This document shows, one piece after another, positions 12,167-25,300 of a stretch of 64,000 nt of DNA. Origin of the DNA: Mactra quadrangularis (Eukaryota > Mollusca > Bivalvia > Venerida > Mactridae); contig CM046309.1 of assembly GCA_025267735.1 (NCBI GenBank), positions 32,401,202 to 32,465,201 of the forward strand. Direction: 5' to 3'. Both the position numbers and the translations under genes were made by a program. Each line of letters begins with the position of its first letter. Within the stretch, counting starts at the first letter, position 1. The notes beneath the pieces were generated by a model, which saw nothing but the letters and a program-made list of their open reading frames with translations, searched no databases and was not told the DNA's origin.

Positions 12167-12540
12167 GACATCATGATTTTCTACTTTAATGACATCGAGT
12201 TCGTGTTATTTTTCTTAAATTTCTTTATTAAATATCTTAAAAGCATAGAAACATATCCAGCAAATACAAGAACCACTTAAACCTCTCAAGAAGGCTTAAT
12301 AGATGTCATCAATGCACAAAAATAGTCAGGGTTAAAACATTTTGATAAGTTTTTAGACACCATGATTTTTTACTCAAATGACATCGAGTTGATGTATTTT
12401 TTTCTTGCTCGAGTTTTACATGTTTACAAAGCAACGGAACACAGCAAGTTAAAGAACCTGTTTAACCCCTATATAATGCTTTATAGATGTCATCAATTTT
12501 CATTCATTACAAAAATAGTTAGGATTAATCCTGGTATATT
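12167..12540 (+). repeat. Tandem duplication of about 190 bp
   Basis: CATGATTTTYTACT followed by AATGACATCGAGTT occurs near 12172 and 12361. AGATGTCATCAAT occurs near 12301 and 12485. The second copy is diverged. No coding function is supported. Confidence 0.5.
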
Positions 12541-13266
12541 GAAAAATCAAAAAATCAAATAAAAAAACAGTAGGATAGTTACATCTGATAGCTCTACTTT
12601 CTTCAGAAAATAGTCTGATTACTTTTTTCATTAAAATAGATTGAAATTTATATGACGATATGTTTAATATCTTAACTTGACTATCATCATCGTCGTCATA
12701 ACCATTATCATCATTAAAAGTTGGAGCAATGTAACCATCATGTTTAAAAAGTTTATTGCTTATTTGTCTGATAGTGAAGGTTTACTTCTCTCATGCAGAA
12801 GTTTCCAACAGTATAGGTTCACAGCTGAAGTGACTGCTGTGCTGCTGACTTCACATTCTGCGTACATTTTCATGCATACCCAAGTTTTATGAAATTTTAA
12901 ACATCATTTCATCAGTCAATATACTTTTCACATTCAGATATCATGTGCACTCAAGACAAGACTAAAAATATCTATGATAGGCCATCAAGTTATCTATGGG
13001 TGCAGTGATTTTTTCATAATAATAAAAAATAATGCCGATGCTCTATTTTTTCACATTGGAAAAGGGTGATGAAAATTCACCAAAGTATTACTGAGATTTC
13101 ATAAGAGACTGACAAAAGTACTTTAGCAAGGTTAGCTTTTTCACAAAGTCACCTGTTAAAGACAACTTGTAACCTTTATATATATATAGCATTGTAAGAC
13201 TAGAGTACGAATACACTTACCTGAGAGTTATATTTGATCCTGCGCTTATCATATTAAGTTGAACAG

Positions 13267-13275
13267 TATATAAAG
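13267..13275 (+). promoter_or_regulatory. TATA box of the first CYP4 gene
   Basis: TATATAAAG lies about 55-60 bp upstream of the CYP4 start codon at 13328. That spacing leaves room for a transcription start near 13295-13300 and a short 5' leader. The call rests on the motif and its position only; no initiator element was confirmed. Confidence 0.6.
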
Positions 13276-13327
13276 TGTGTGATTGTTTACTGACGTTTAC
13301 TTGTCTACCACCGCCTTATAAGACAAC

Positions 13328-16300
13328 ATGTCGTTTGTTACTCATCTCTACAGTATACTTATTGCCTTATGCATTGGACTTGTTTCTGTTTGTGCTTGGA
13401 AAGTGCTTAGGCATTTATCACGTTTTGCGTACTTGAAAAGGAAACTTAGTACTGTGCCAGGATTACCCAGACATTGGTTGTTTGGAAATGCACGTAAAGG
13501 ACAGGTGGGTTTATAACTTGTTATAGATGTTATATCTTAGTATATCTACATTGATACGGAGAAATCAAACTAGGTTATACAAACAAAACATAAGTATCGT
13601 CATGTCATGACCTTATATGTATACATTGCCGTAATTTCCTCATTCATACTATTTTTCGAGCACTAGCCCGAATTATCATGTTATTAATATGTCGTTTACA
13701 AGGTAAGATAATTTTAGACAAATTTAAACGATATCTTTTGTTAGCATTGTCTCATGTTATCAAAAGCGATCTTAATACATGCTTAATAAATGGTAAAATA
13801 ACTAACTAGCCCGACTATATGAAATAAGCAATTTCCTCTCGTACTAGGGAAAATGGCTAGGACGATGAATATATGCGAGTTTTTTTTTAATTTCTCGCCG
13901 TTATGTACTAGTCAAATACAACCCGAACTTCGCGCCCCTTTGTCTTTGAATCCAACAAACCATTGGTAATCTTTCCGCCCTGCAAGAACATACAAGAGAC
14001 AATTTCCAATACCATGCTGGGACATTCCAGCCCTATTTCAGAACCTGACAGAACATTTTTACGCTAGTCCAGAATGCAAACCAATTGCTTTGCAGTAAAC
14101 GACATGGTAGTTAAAAACATGGCTCTCTTCATCAACTATCCCCACGCCCTGCCCTGAGGTGGGGCGAACGTGTTTAAAAAGACTTGTGCATTGATAACCA
14201 CCTTAACTTATATTCAAGAATAAGCAGATTTAACTCACAGGAAACGGTATAAATTTTGAATACGAACAGCTTCTTACAATGTTATATACAGTGGAATTAC
14301 TCTAAACAAGAAATTCTCTATTTAATCCGGTATCCTCTGCAAACATGATTTTCAGGTTCTAAATATGTTTCCTCTTTACTTATACAATACAACATCCTGT
14401 ATACCGGAACCCTTGTATTAATTATAATATAGTTCTTTAGTAGTTTTGTAGACTGTACCAGTGTAACTTAAGTTTGATACAGATTCATGTGATAATAATT
14501 ACTGTTTTCATATACAAAACCACAAACTCACTAATTATTAAAACATAGAGTCTTTATATATACAAATATAAATCGTTCGTAAAATACAAAACAACCATGA
14601 AAATAAGAAATGTCCTTATGACCATTTTAACCTTGAGTCCAAGACTAGCAGTCGGGAATCAAGTACATGTAGTTGTCCGCCATGTTCGAGTTTCCATTAG
14701 CGCAAGCCATTTTTTTTACTCGCCCAAATCATTATTACCATCGATCGTGGTATAATAAGACAGTCATGACGTTCCATAAGTTTGAAAAAATTGAAGTCAA
14801 GAAGTATATCGTGACAATAAACAAGTACAGTTTTTTTCTTGTTTAAATGTTTATTCAAGGTTATTTTCAATGACTAGTGTTACAATGTACATAATATATA
14901 GACTTTGGTCGGCTTTGTTTTTGTGAAAATTTACGTCTTATATTTATCAAAACTGTTTAAAATCTGTAATGTATAAGTGTCGCACATCTAACCAGCATTC
15001 CAGTACACACTTTACCAGGTCTTGCCAATATTTCCACAAGGTGCTGACAACTTCTTCCACTATCGAACTTTCGTTCTTCCTAAGTCAGAGAACGGAGAGT
15101 GTCACACAGTACGACGCATTTAGATATACCATGCATTCAAAAAATAGCTGTAAAGCAAGTTTTTATCAATTTATTTGAAACCTAGTCTGTTCTGCAAATT
15201 AAATGCACACAAAGTACTTAAAAGTCTAATATACTAAACGAAACTTCTAGTAACCCGAATTTTTTATTTTTCAATATTTATGTCCGAAATGTGTATATTA
15301 TTAGGGTTGGGCAAATATTAACTTTTTTTAAAAGGTGCAAACCAAACGGGTGTTTTTTATGGCCAAATTATGTGCTGAGTCTGAATATCATAAATAAAAT
15401 TTTCTACGATGACGTTTTAGGTTCACTTTTTGCGAAAATTCAAAATGGCCGATTTCGGTTCTGCGAGACAATATAATGTTGTCACTATAGCTTGTAATAT
15501 ATCATTTTATAGGTTTTTATGGTTGATAAACACGATTTTGAGGTTAAAATACCAAAAATAAGTAGTGGAAGCTTAATTTATTGATAATTTATACAATATT
15601 TTGGCAAGACAATACATATTTTCGATTATTCTGTAAGACAATTACAAAATATGCTACATGATCAAAGAGTTTGCTTTAAAACACTGTCTATATTAAGCAA
15701 AACATCATTTTCTAGTCTTATGTTTTTGGTTTAATTTGTTTTTAGGGAGTATTTCCATTTTGAGTTTACTGTCTTTTTTATGTGTCGCATTTGGTGTAAA
15801 TGCGACACAGTTGTGGCTCTTAGATATCTTACTTCACATATCAATCGTTTTTCTGTTTGTGAATCCTTAGCGAATCAACTGATTTCAGTGTGAATGGACC
15901 AATATTAGTTTGTTCAAAATATAATTCAGCAGATAGATATCTTTCTTTTGTTTTTATCACTCCATCAAGTATGTGAGCATATAACATATCTTAATCATGT
16001 AAGCTTTTATAGTGATTGCCTCTCTTTGCAAGTTCGAAGGCTCTTGTGATGGACCGGTACTTTTTACATGTTACATATCAGCTCTCAATCAACTCAACAG
16101 ATAACAAGCATATCTATAAGTCCATGCGGACAACAACAGGATCTTCAATATACAGGCTAGAAACTATCAAACTAAAACTAATCTCAACAACTTGATAGAT
16201 GCTTAATGATATTTTAAATTGAATGACAACTTTAAACATGAAAATGAACCTTATTTAGAAGGAAAAAATTGTGTATAAAACTACACAACAATGTCTAAAT

Positions 16301-19300
16301 GGACCTTATATAGCATGAAAGAAGGTGAACAATGCGCAATACCTTTGTGTTATTATGGCCAGATCACTTCAACTTAACCTTACATCACAAAGGAGTATCA
16401 GCTTTCACATAAGCAATTACATATCTAAAGACTTATAAAACATAGGCACTTGACACAGAAATCAATGGAAGGATTTGTGCATGGTCTTGTACACTCCACT
16501 CCCACATTGACTTTTGCATGGTTTAAACATTGTACTACCAGCCTACCAAATCAAAAGCTGCAATGGATTCAAAATTGTACTGATAGAGTGGTCTTGATAA
16601 CTCCATTAGAGCAACCGGAACTGTGCTCCTAAAATCTCCATTGACTATCAATTAAAGTTAGAATCATGTCTGAAGTCCTTCTAATGACCTTGCATCATGT
16701 TACTTTAGAACCTTTTCGTCCAAGTGAGATCTCGAGGTAATTTTTAGCTTTGATATCAAAGTTATATATGCTAACTATGCTATTTTCACCTCTGTCATTA
16801 TTAATTTCTAACATTTCCATTCATGGAAAAGGAATATATTTGTCTAAAGGTTCATAACTTTTTACACAACTATGAAATCAAGACTTCATATACATGTATA
16901 AATGTACAGATACAGCTAGTAAAAGCTTATTCGAGTAATCTTCAACTTAATAGAATAATTTCAAAATTAAATTTTTATGATTAAGGAAAACATTTACAAT
17001 ATCTGCAATGCATCAAAATCTATAAACAGTAAAGCATTTAAAACCAGTAGATGGTTTGTTTTTTAATTATTAATAACAGTTTAAAGTCATTATACAATAA
17101 AACAGAAAGAGCGGCATAGCTTAATGAATGCAATTTGGTTATTGCTATTAAAGCTAGTATGTGTATTCTTAATAAAGGTGATAAAAATTCATTCTTAGTA
17201 GCATTAATATAATCAAAAGTAGAGATAAGTATGACAATAGTAATATGCAAGCTGAAAGCCTATGAAAGATTTATAGGAAATTGATTTAATGCAAAAGTAG
17301 ATATTATTCTACGAAATAGTGTGATTTTGGCTGAAATATTATATAAATTATCAATAAATATAGCTTCCCATACATATTTTGTTATTCTTAACCTCAAAAA
17401 TGTGATTATCATCATTAAAAACCTACAAAATGATATATTACAAGCTATGGTGAAAATATAAAATAGTTGTACATAACCAAAATCGGCCATTTTGGCCGCC
17501 ATTTTGAATTTTCGCAAAAAGTGAACCTAAAACGTCACCGGAGACAATTTTAAAGGTCATATTTGGATTCAGTGCATCATTTGGCCATAATAAACACCCG
17601 TTTCAAAAAAAAGTTGGTGATTTGCCCAACCCTAATATTATAGGACTATACTGTCGTCTCCTTGCTTGGTGTTCATGCTTCTTATTTGATGCAAAATTGG
17701 TTTTGTCGTGCATGTGCTGAAAAAGCGGAAATGGACGCGTGCTTCTCGGGTAATGAGTCATGAAATTTATCTTGTTTGATCAAACTGGCTCTTTCATTGC
17801 ATTGTTTTGTGCTAATGTCAAATAAACAAAGTGCAACGTTCTATTTAATGATCTCAAATAAGAGGACAATTTTCTATACCATGTAGAAAACATTTAATGT
17901 CCTTAAATTGTGAATATATCATTACATAAAGTGTATTTGTTTACTTAATAAAACTAGAACTTCCATATTAGGTATGAGATATAATTTATTACTGGGCAAA
18001 TATATGTGTGAAGGACAATTTAAAAGTAATTTTATATTAATATTCAGCGCCGTAGGAAGCACATCAGATTGAGAGGGGAGAGTAGTAGGGGGGGGGGGGG
18101 GGTAAATTTTTTTTGTAGGCAGATTCATGCGATGTGGAAATATGTGATTGTCTCAATTTGTTTTTATCATAATAGTGGAGCTGGCTTATCCCCGCTCTAC
18201 CCCTGTCTCTGTTTCTGCTAGCCTATGTATTATAAAGAAGCTAATATTAGGATATTAGGACCACATTTGTGACATGACCTCGCATACGTAATGAACTAAA
18301 ATGTGGCTTAGTTAAACTGAGGATTACAGGGGCTATATATTTAAGTTGATTTACTTCTGATTGATTTTTTTTAACAAAAGATTATGTTAGATAACACCAA
18401 AGGTAACCTGGACAAAATGGCTAATCCATGCCCTGTCTTTTAAGAAATGGCTTTGTACAATTACATGTATGTCTCTGAGCTGCGACAGTGACATAAATAA
18501 GATCGGTGAAATAAGTCCATTGAAGTATGTCAGTGTCCATATATAGTGACTTAGAGATAACAGAAAAATATTTAAGATAAATTATACATGGGCGAATACG
18601 GATGATAAAGTTCAAGTTCAGGTGTACTTGACCACTTGTTCGAATGAGGGTATATCAGGTCACGAAAACAAAAAATGTTCCAATGTAAAGGCATTAAACT
18701 AATAAAAATGGGTTCATTAAAATCGAGTATGGTTGAGAAAGTATTTGGATTTGAGAGGTGATCTCCTATTTCTTATCTAAATACGATGCTGTCACAAAAA
18801 TTCTTAAGTATGGGAATTGCAAATTGCTAACTTTTCAGTCATGTGAAAACAAAACGTGTTAAGTTGGGTTAAACGCACTGTATTGGTCTTAGTACGGCGG
18901 TCAGATAATCTACTCACCGTTCCTGGAAAGGTTAAATGATGGATTTAGCTGTTAACCAGTCACTGGTCTTGGCGCATACTTCCGTCAGTGACTTACAACT
19001 GCCTGACATGATTTAGATCAGTTTCAAGTATATGTGTGTAGTACAATTGCCCCTTTTCTCTCGTCTTCATGAATTTAAAGCTTAAGAACTTCAAAATTAC
19101 AAATTCCTTATGCATTACAGATTGACAGTTCTAAGAGTTTTCTAGAAATAATTGTGAAAGCAGCCAATGAGAAACACAAGATTTTTTGTCTATGGATTGG
19201 AACGCTACCTTTAGTACATGTACTTCATGCGGATACCTTCAAGGAAGTCGTGAAACAGACAAGGGAGAAATCCAAAGGGCAAACTGATGGATATAGAATG

Positions 19301-22300
19301 TTTGGACCTTGGCTAGGTAAGTTTAAGGACTCTGATGCCAGTAGTTAGATGTGAAAATAAGACATATCATTCCGTACACCTCGACTATTCATTGGATGAA
19401 TAAATCTTAGTGAATGACCGAGGAGTTCCGATTGTAAGAAACATGTCTTTTATATAAGTAAAACAAAATATAGTTTTTCCTCAACGGTCATAACATGAAT
19501 AATTTCACAGTGACTTCTTAGTCTAACATTCGTGATATTGTGATGTGTATATGCAATAACCGTGAAATTATTTCAGTGAATCTTGGTTTCAGTCCCAAGT
19601 TGAACTTGTATAAATCCCTTAATTAATTTTCACCAAGGTTACTTACTGTCGTTGCAACACAAACAGTCACTTACAGACATGCGCCTTTCGTTTCCCCTGT
19701 TTTTAAGCCATCTACTCACACAGGTTTTAGTAAAAGATGATTGTTTTATATTATTCTTCAAGGTGATGGGCTTCTAATGAGTGAAGGACGAAAATGGGAG
19801 AGAAACCGGAAGTTGCTGACACCAGCGTTCCATTTTGAAATTCTTAATGGCTATATAGAAATTATGAACGACGGAGCAGATCTACTCATGGTAATATGCT
19901 TTTAATGCGCAAAGTCACGTAATCTCCCCTTAACAACGTACTTAATACAATACATTTGTATTTGAATAATTATATTGCCTTACGCCCATTTGAATCTCCT
20001 CGTCCGTTCACTTCGAATAACCTCGGACATATTTTGAAGGCATTTTGGAACTACCATTGCTTCACAAGCGCAAACAAAATGCTTTAACAGTGTTGAAGTA
20101 AACAATTCCACGATTGTTTAGGCGATGATTATTGTTTCGTTATTATTCATTCAATGAATGATCGAGATGTTCCGAATGCGCTACTTCCCGAATGGAAACA
20201 TTGAAACAACTAGTTCATATGCTAGAAAAGTACTAGTCCCAACACTTATGTTGAGGTTTGTCGACCGATTAAAATCACAGACCTTATATACTGTAGAAGC
20301 TTTAACCATTGTCTTCTTTTTAAACATTATGTTATAGTCTCATTTCTATGATACGTTCTATACATGTACCATGTGCCTGGAACCATTCGAAATAATACAC
20401 TTACAAAAAGGTGTAAGTATACAAATCACAAAAAGCAACAGTAAAACACATAAACCTACCCAACAGACACCAAGCAAAGATGTTGATTTTAAAGAATGAA
20501 ATTTCTTGGTTTTTTTTCTACAGGATAGATTTTCCAAAGACGCATCAAATGGAAACTTTATTGATATATTTCCATATGTATGTAAGATGACATTAGATTC
20601 TATGTTGAGATGCTCATTGTCATATTCTGGTTCTATACAAACAAAGGCTTCAAAAAGGTTAGAATTGCTACTTACAGTTCTTTTTTTTGGGAGGGGGTAG
20701 AGACGAAAAAGGGACAACATAACTGACACACTTTACTTTTTTGTCATCTTTTTTTTTCTTGGAAGGGGAGGGTTGAGTATCGTATTTTGTGAAGTTTCTT
20801 TGAGACCAATTATTGTGCTGTGGTATTTTAGGCTTCTCAAGTTGAAAGGATACTGTTTCTAGCTATTTACCAGTATCGAAGTTTTATCCTCAACGAAAAT
20901 CCTGTCATTAACAAAGACTGCCGCAGACCAATGGTAAGTTTGGGTTGGATTCCCTGTTGCGACAGTTTAAAGCTGTCAACGAAAATGTTAATTTGCCTTT
21001 ATAAAGAGAAAAATTGTCGACTTGCGGAAGGGTAAAAAAGTATTGGTAAGGGTCCACTTCAGTTAGTGCGTGAGAGGAAAGTGTTGAAAATCATAAATAT
21101 TTTTCTATTGTATATATGGTGAATTATTTCGACTAAGTGCATGATTATTAACCATGAATCTAATGGTAGAGTGACATTGATATTGAATGTATGAAGTTCA
21201 GTATGTCGTATGCAGTTATTGATTGTCATGAAATGACATTTACGGCTGACACTAATTTTATGATTCAACGATTTAAGCTCATTTCTGGCTGTGTTATAAA
21301 TGTCAGCTTGTAATCACTACATAATAATACATGAACTGTTGTAAAAAGTAAGTTTGCAAGGTTTTAGGAGTATCAAACATATTCTGTATTTCATCAAGAT
21401 TGTAAAACGAAAAAAGAAATGTAGTCAGTTGTTATTCAGTTTTGTACGAATAATTATGATGAATTAATCACTTATGTTTGTGCATGTTTTGCAAAGATAC
21501 ATAACAGGTCGTCCACATAAACATTGCGTATACAAACATAGCCAGTTCCATTACACGCTCATATTTAGGGGTGAACTATTTTAACAATTTTATAGTTTAA
21601 TTAGTTTATTCTTATTTTATAAACATATCATTATATAAAAATTACAATGTGCATACACATTTTTAAGATAAATGTTACATATAAAAATGGTATGTTTAAA
21701 TCAATAGAATGTTACTCATACATTAGCTTATTCACCTATCTAGAGGGCAAGTCGATTGTTAAAAGTACAAAAACACGCATGACCTAGAATACGACCTTGT
21801 ACGTTTATAGACATTACATGGTAAAACAATCACCATGTAGAATAAACACTATACATTGATTGTATACGACACTATTGTAAGCATGTTATTGTTGTCTCAC
21901 ATCTTTATAATAATAAGAAATACTTAGCTGGTCACTGTATTACAAAGCGTTAACAATTATTGTTTATACATCAAAGGTTACTTTGATAAGCTAAAACTAC
22001 ATGTCGCGAGTTTGTAAAATGAATAATACGAAAAGACAGTTGTTATGTATGTCTACTTTTACTCGGACACATAGTCGACCGGTACGTTTCCGAGTCAACA
22101 ACACCATACGTACGTATAAGGTGACAAGTTTTTCATAATAAATTACTTAATTTCATTGGTATATACATGCACCCATAGCTAAGGTTTGGCTCTTTTGTAT
22201 GACACAAAGGGTTTTTGCATTACGTCATATGACATAATTCAAAGACCCCATTCAAACACTTCAATCAACGCAGTTTCTGAAAGATCAACATATCTATATT

Positions 22301-25300
22301 TAATGAAATTACTGATATCATTACTTTATTTCAACATGATTGTTCTTAGCCATGATTATTCATAATTGTGTATGACCAAAGGCATCATATGTAATGCCGT
22401 TTTGCCATATATACATATTTGTAATGCCGTTATATATTTAACACGTATTTCAGTGAGGAGGGCTACATACAAGCTATTAGAAGAATGTCAGAAATAGCGT
22501 GGCAACGTAACTTGTAAGTTTACATATTGTAATACGACATTTGTTGTATATATACGCTGGAGAATCTGTATGGCATTTTCTGGACATGTTCGATCATATT
22601 GAAAAGAATATCGCACGACTAGGGTCATATTGCATACTTTGACCTCAACTGTCAACAGCATTCCAAGAGAACACGGGCATAAATCCCTTGCGTTAGTGAT
22701 ATAAGAGATAAAGGTTACATTAATAATAATTCGACAATAATGTCTATTTTCCTCCTTTAATAAGACATATGGGGGAAGAGATCGGTCTTGTGAAAGGTTA
22801 AAGACAAAGTCAGGAAAAGATAGGTTAATAGGTGTGATGGTTGGCTTGCCTATACTAAACGTTGAAAATGTGTTAAAACTGTGAAATAATTCTAAACATT
22901 TGATGACTGAAAAAGGTATGGCGGCATATTTGGGCCAACAGATAAGCACATCACTAACGAGTTCAGTAAGTAGTTATCTAGTTACGTTACTAGTTAACCT
23001 GTTATTTTTCAAAGATATCACTATCTTATCGTTTAATGGGATAACTCGTTACTACTAGTTAACCATTTAATAATTTTGTTCGTTAAATGGTTCTAGACAA
23101 TACATGTAAATAAATGTCAATTTTCCTCCATTAATAAGGCATATGGAGAAGTTGTCAGCCTTGTGAAAGGGTATGTGAGTACTGGTTATGGACAAGCGTC
23201 CGAGAAAAAAAATTGGGTTAGGTGCGCTAGCTACCGTAAAATAATCTAAATTGTGTTGACACAACTTTAAACCTAGTATAATAAAAGAAGTTACCCGGTT
23301 ATCTGGTGGCAGAAATATGCCAACATAAAAAGGAATAATTGCTAATTTATTTATGTGTTTCAGAGAACCACATCTGGTTATAGATAGTGTGTTCTATAAA
23401 CTTCCAATAGGCAAAGAATACATTAGTCTCTGTGACAAAGTTCATCAGTTCACTGGCAAAATTATAAATTCAAGGGTTCAAACATTGGTAAGTTATATAG
23501 ATATATTTATTGCATATGTTACTATTGAGGTCACTATTATAAAGATATATTCATTTACAGCAGACACGAAACAGTCCTACAACCTTGAAGTCATTAAAAG
23601 CATAATATGCATTAAAGACAAGATAAACATCTCAAACCATTTTGCTTCATAAATTTAAGTTTGACAAAGTTTCCATTTCTTAAAAAGAGGTCATGGTATA
23701 ATAAGCGTACTGTGATCAAAATTATTATTCCAAGTATTTACAAAAATTACTATTGGTTTCGATCTACTTTCACTTTTAAATGCGATAATTTACCTAAACT
23801 TAATTAGCGATAATTGCATTAATTGAAATCATGTTTTTCGTTGGATGTGTTTAAAATAGATTTAAATGTCTATTTTCTTTGCAGTCCATTGACTTGACGA
23901 TGGGACTTTAATAGTGACAACATTGCAGCAAAAATGAAATGCACCCTGCCCTATTTAATAACTTCTTAGTTAATTTTATAAGTCGAGAGAAAATCGAGCT
24001 AAGCATATTTTTTATATTGACAAAAAAAAGGAAAACATTCGGGACTTTTGATTTTTGATCGAGATAATGAATAGTCGTCTTAAGAGTAATTGACTGTAGT
24101 TTACTTGCATACCAAATATTACATGTATATGATTTGTGTTTTTTTTGTACGACATTTTAACAGTCACACTCATATAATGCGGGTAGTTCAACTTAGCATC
24201 GTTCACTTAATTTACCACTACTAGAGTTTGTGGTACCAAAGTTTGAACAAACAACTGCTTTATATATGCTTAGTCTAGAAATCATATTCATGTTGTTTAG
24301 CTAAAGCTTATAATCGGTTGTAATTAATCGTAATTCTAATTGCAGAAATCACAAGATGAAGTACAAGTTGTGGAAGGTAAAAAGCGACGTTTAGATTTTT
24401 TAGATATACTTTTAACAGCTAAAGATAGTGAAGGACATGGTTTATCTGCCCAAGAAATACAGGATGAAGTTGATACTTTTACTTTTGAAGGTACATTTTA
24501 AATAACCTTAATGCTATTTAAATGCTAGAGTTTATCTAAACTAAATCATAAACAACGTTGATTGCATTGGTTGACCGGCGCTGTTTCACTGAGAAAACAG
24601 CGCTCTAAGATGAACAAAAATAGAATGACCCATCTATGTTTAAAAGTTGTACAAAGTATATATACTTAAAACATACAACTCTTTGCTGTCTTTGACTCTT
24701 TATCCTAGATGGCAATAAATCATATATGCACATCAGACCGCTCGACAATGAAGACTATTAAACGCCTGACCGTCAACCATACTTTTAAACTTACTTACTT
24801 AACTAAGCCTCTTCATCAACTTCTTGGAAAGGACTTTAATTATTTCTCATAATCTTGTTTTGTCTTTGGCCTTTTGCTTTGCATCAATCCATGATAACAA
24901 CTGAGGCTTTAATTCAGCATCTACAGTCCATCTCCTAGTGATCACCTCTATGACCTTGTGGGTTTAGCTTACCAACTATATTCTTTTTTCCTAGGACATG
25001 ACACTACGGCTTCAGCAATAAGTTGGGCAATATATGCTCTAGGTAAAAATCCTGACTTACAACAGAAAGTATATAAAGATGTGTGTGATGTTGTTGGTGA
25101 CAGTGATAACATTACTAAGTAAGTAAAAGACTATAAATATGTTGCAAAAAATCCTAATTATTTGTATGCTAAATTATAAAATGATCATTCAAGCCATTTT
25201 TGGTTCTGATTCTGTCAGAATAATTACACTGTGTATTTAACCGATCATTTAACAACCATACATATGCTGTCAATGAAAAGCAACATTTCCACAAGCTTTT

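Larger units (their letters stand above)
1..13266. other. Repeat-rich region without a supported gene
   Basis: This AT-rich stretch holds many foldback elements, minisatellites and dispersed repeats, listed separately. Much of 500-5300 reads as a decayed repetition of strings such as ATTTAGGATTTT and AACAACTTGAACATT. Two short GC-richer segments (1493-1584 and 7870-7945) look exon-like but cannot be joined to anything. I found no convincing gene on either strand. Confidence 0.6.

Noticed and set aside
20358..20729. Minus-strand frame of 123 codons
   Set aside because: It is antisense to exon 4 of CYP4 copy 1, with low-complexity ends; a shadow frame.
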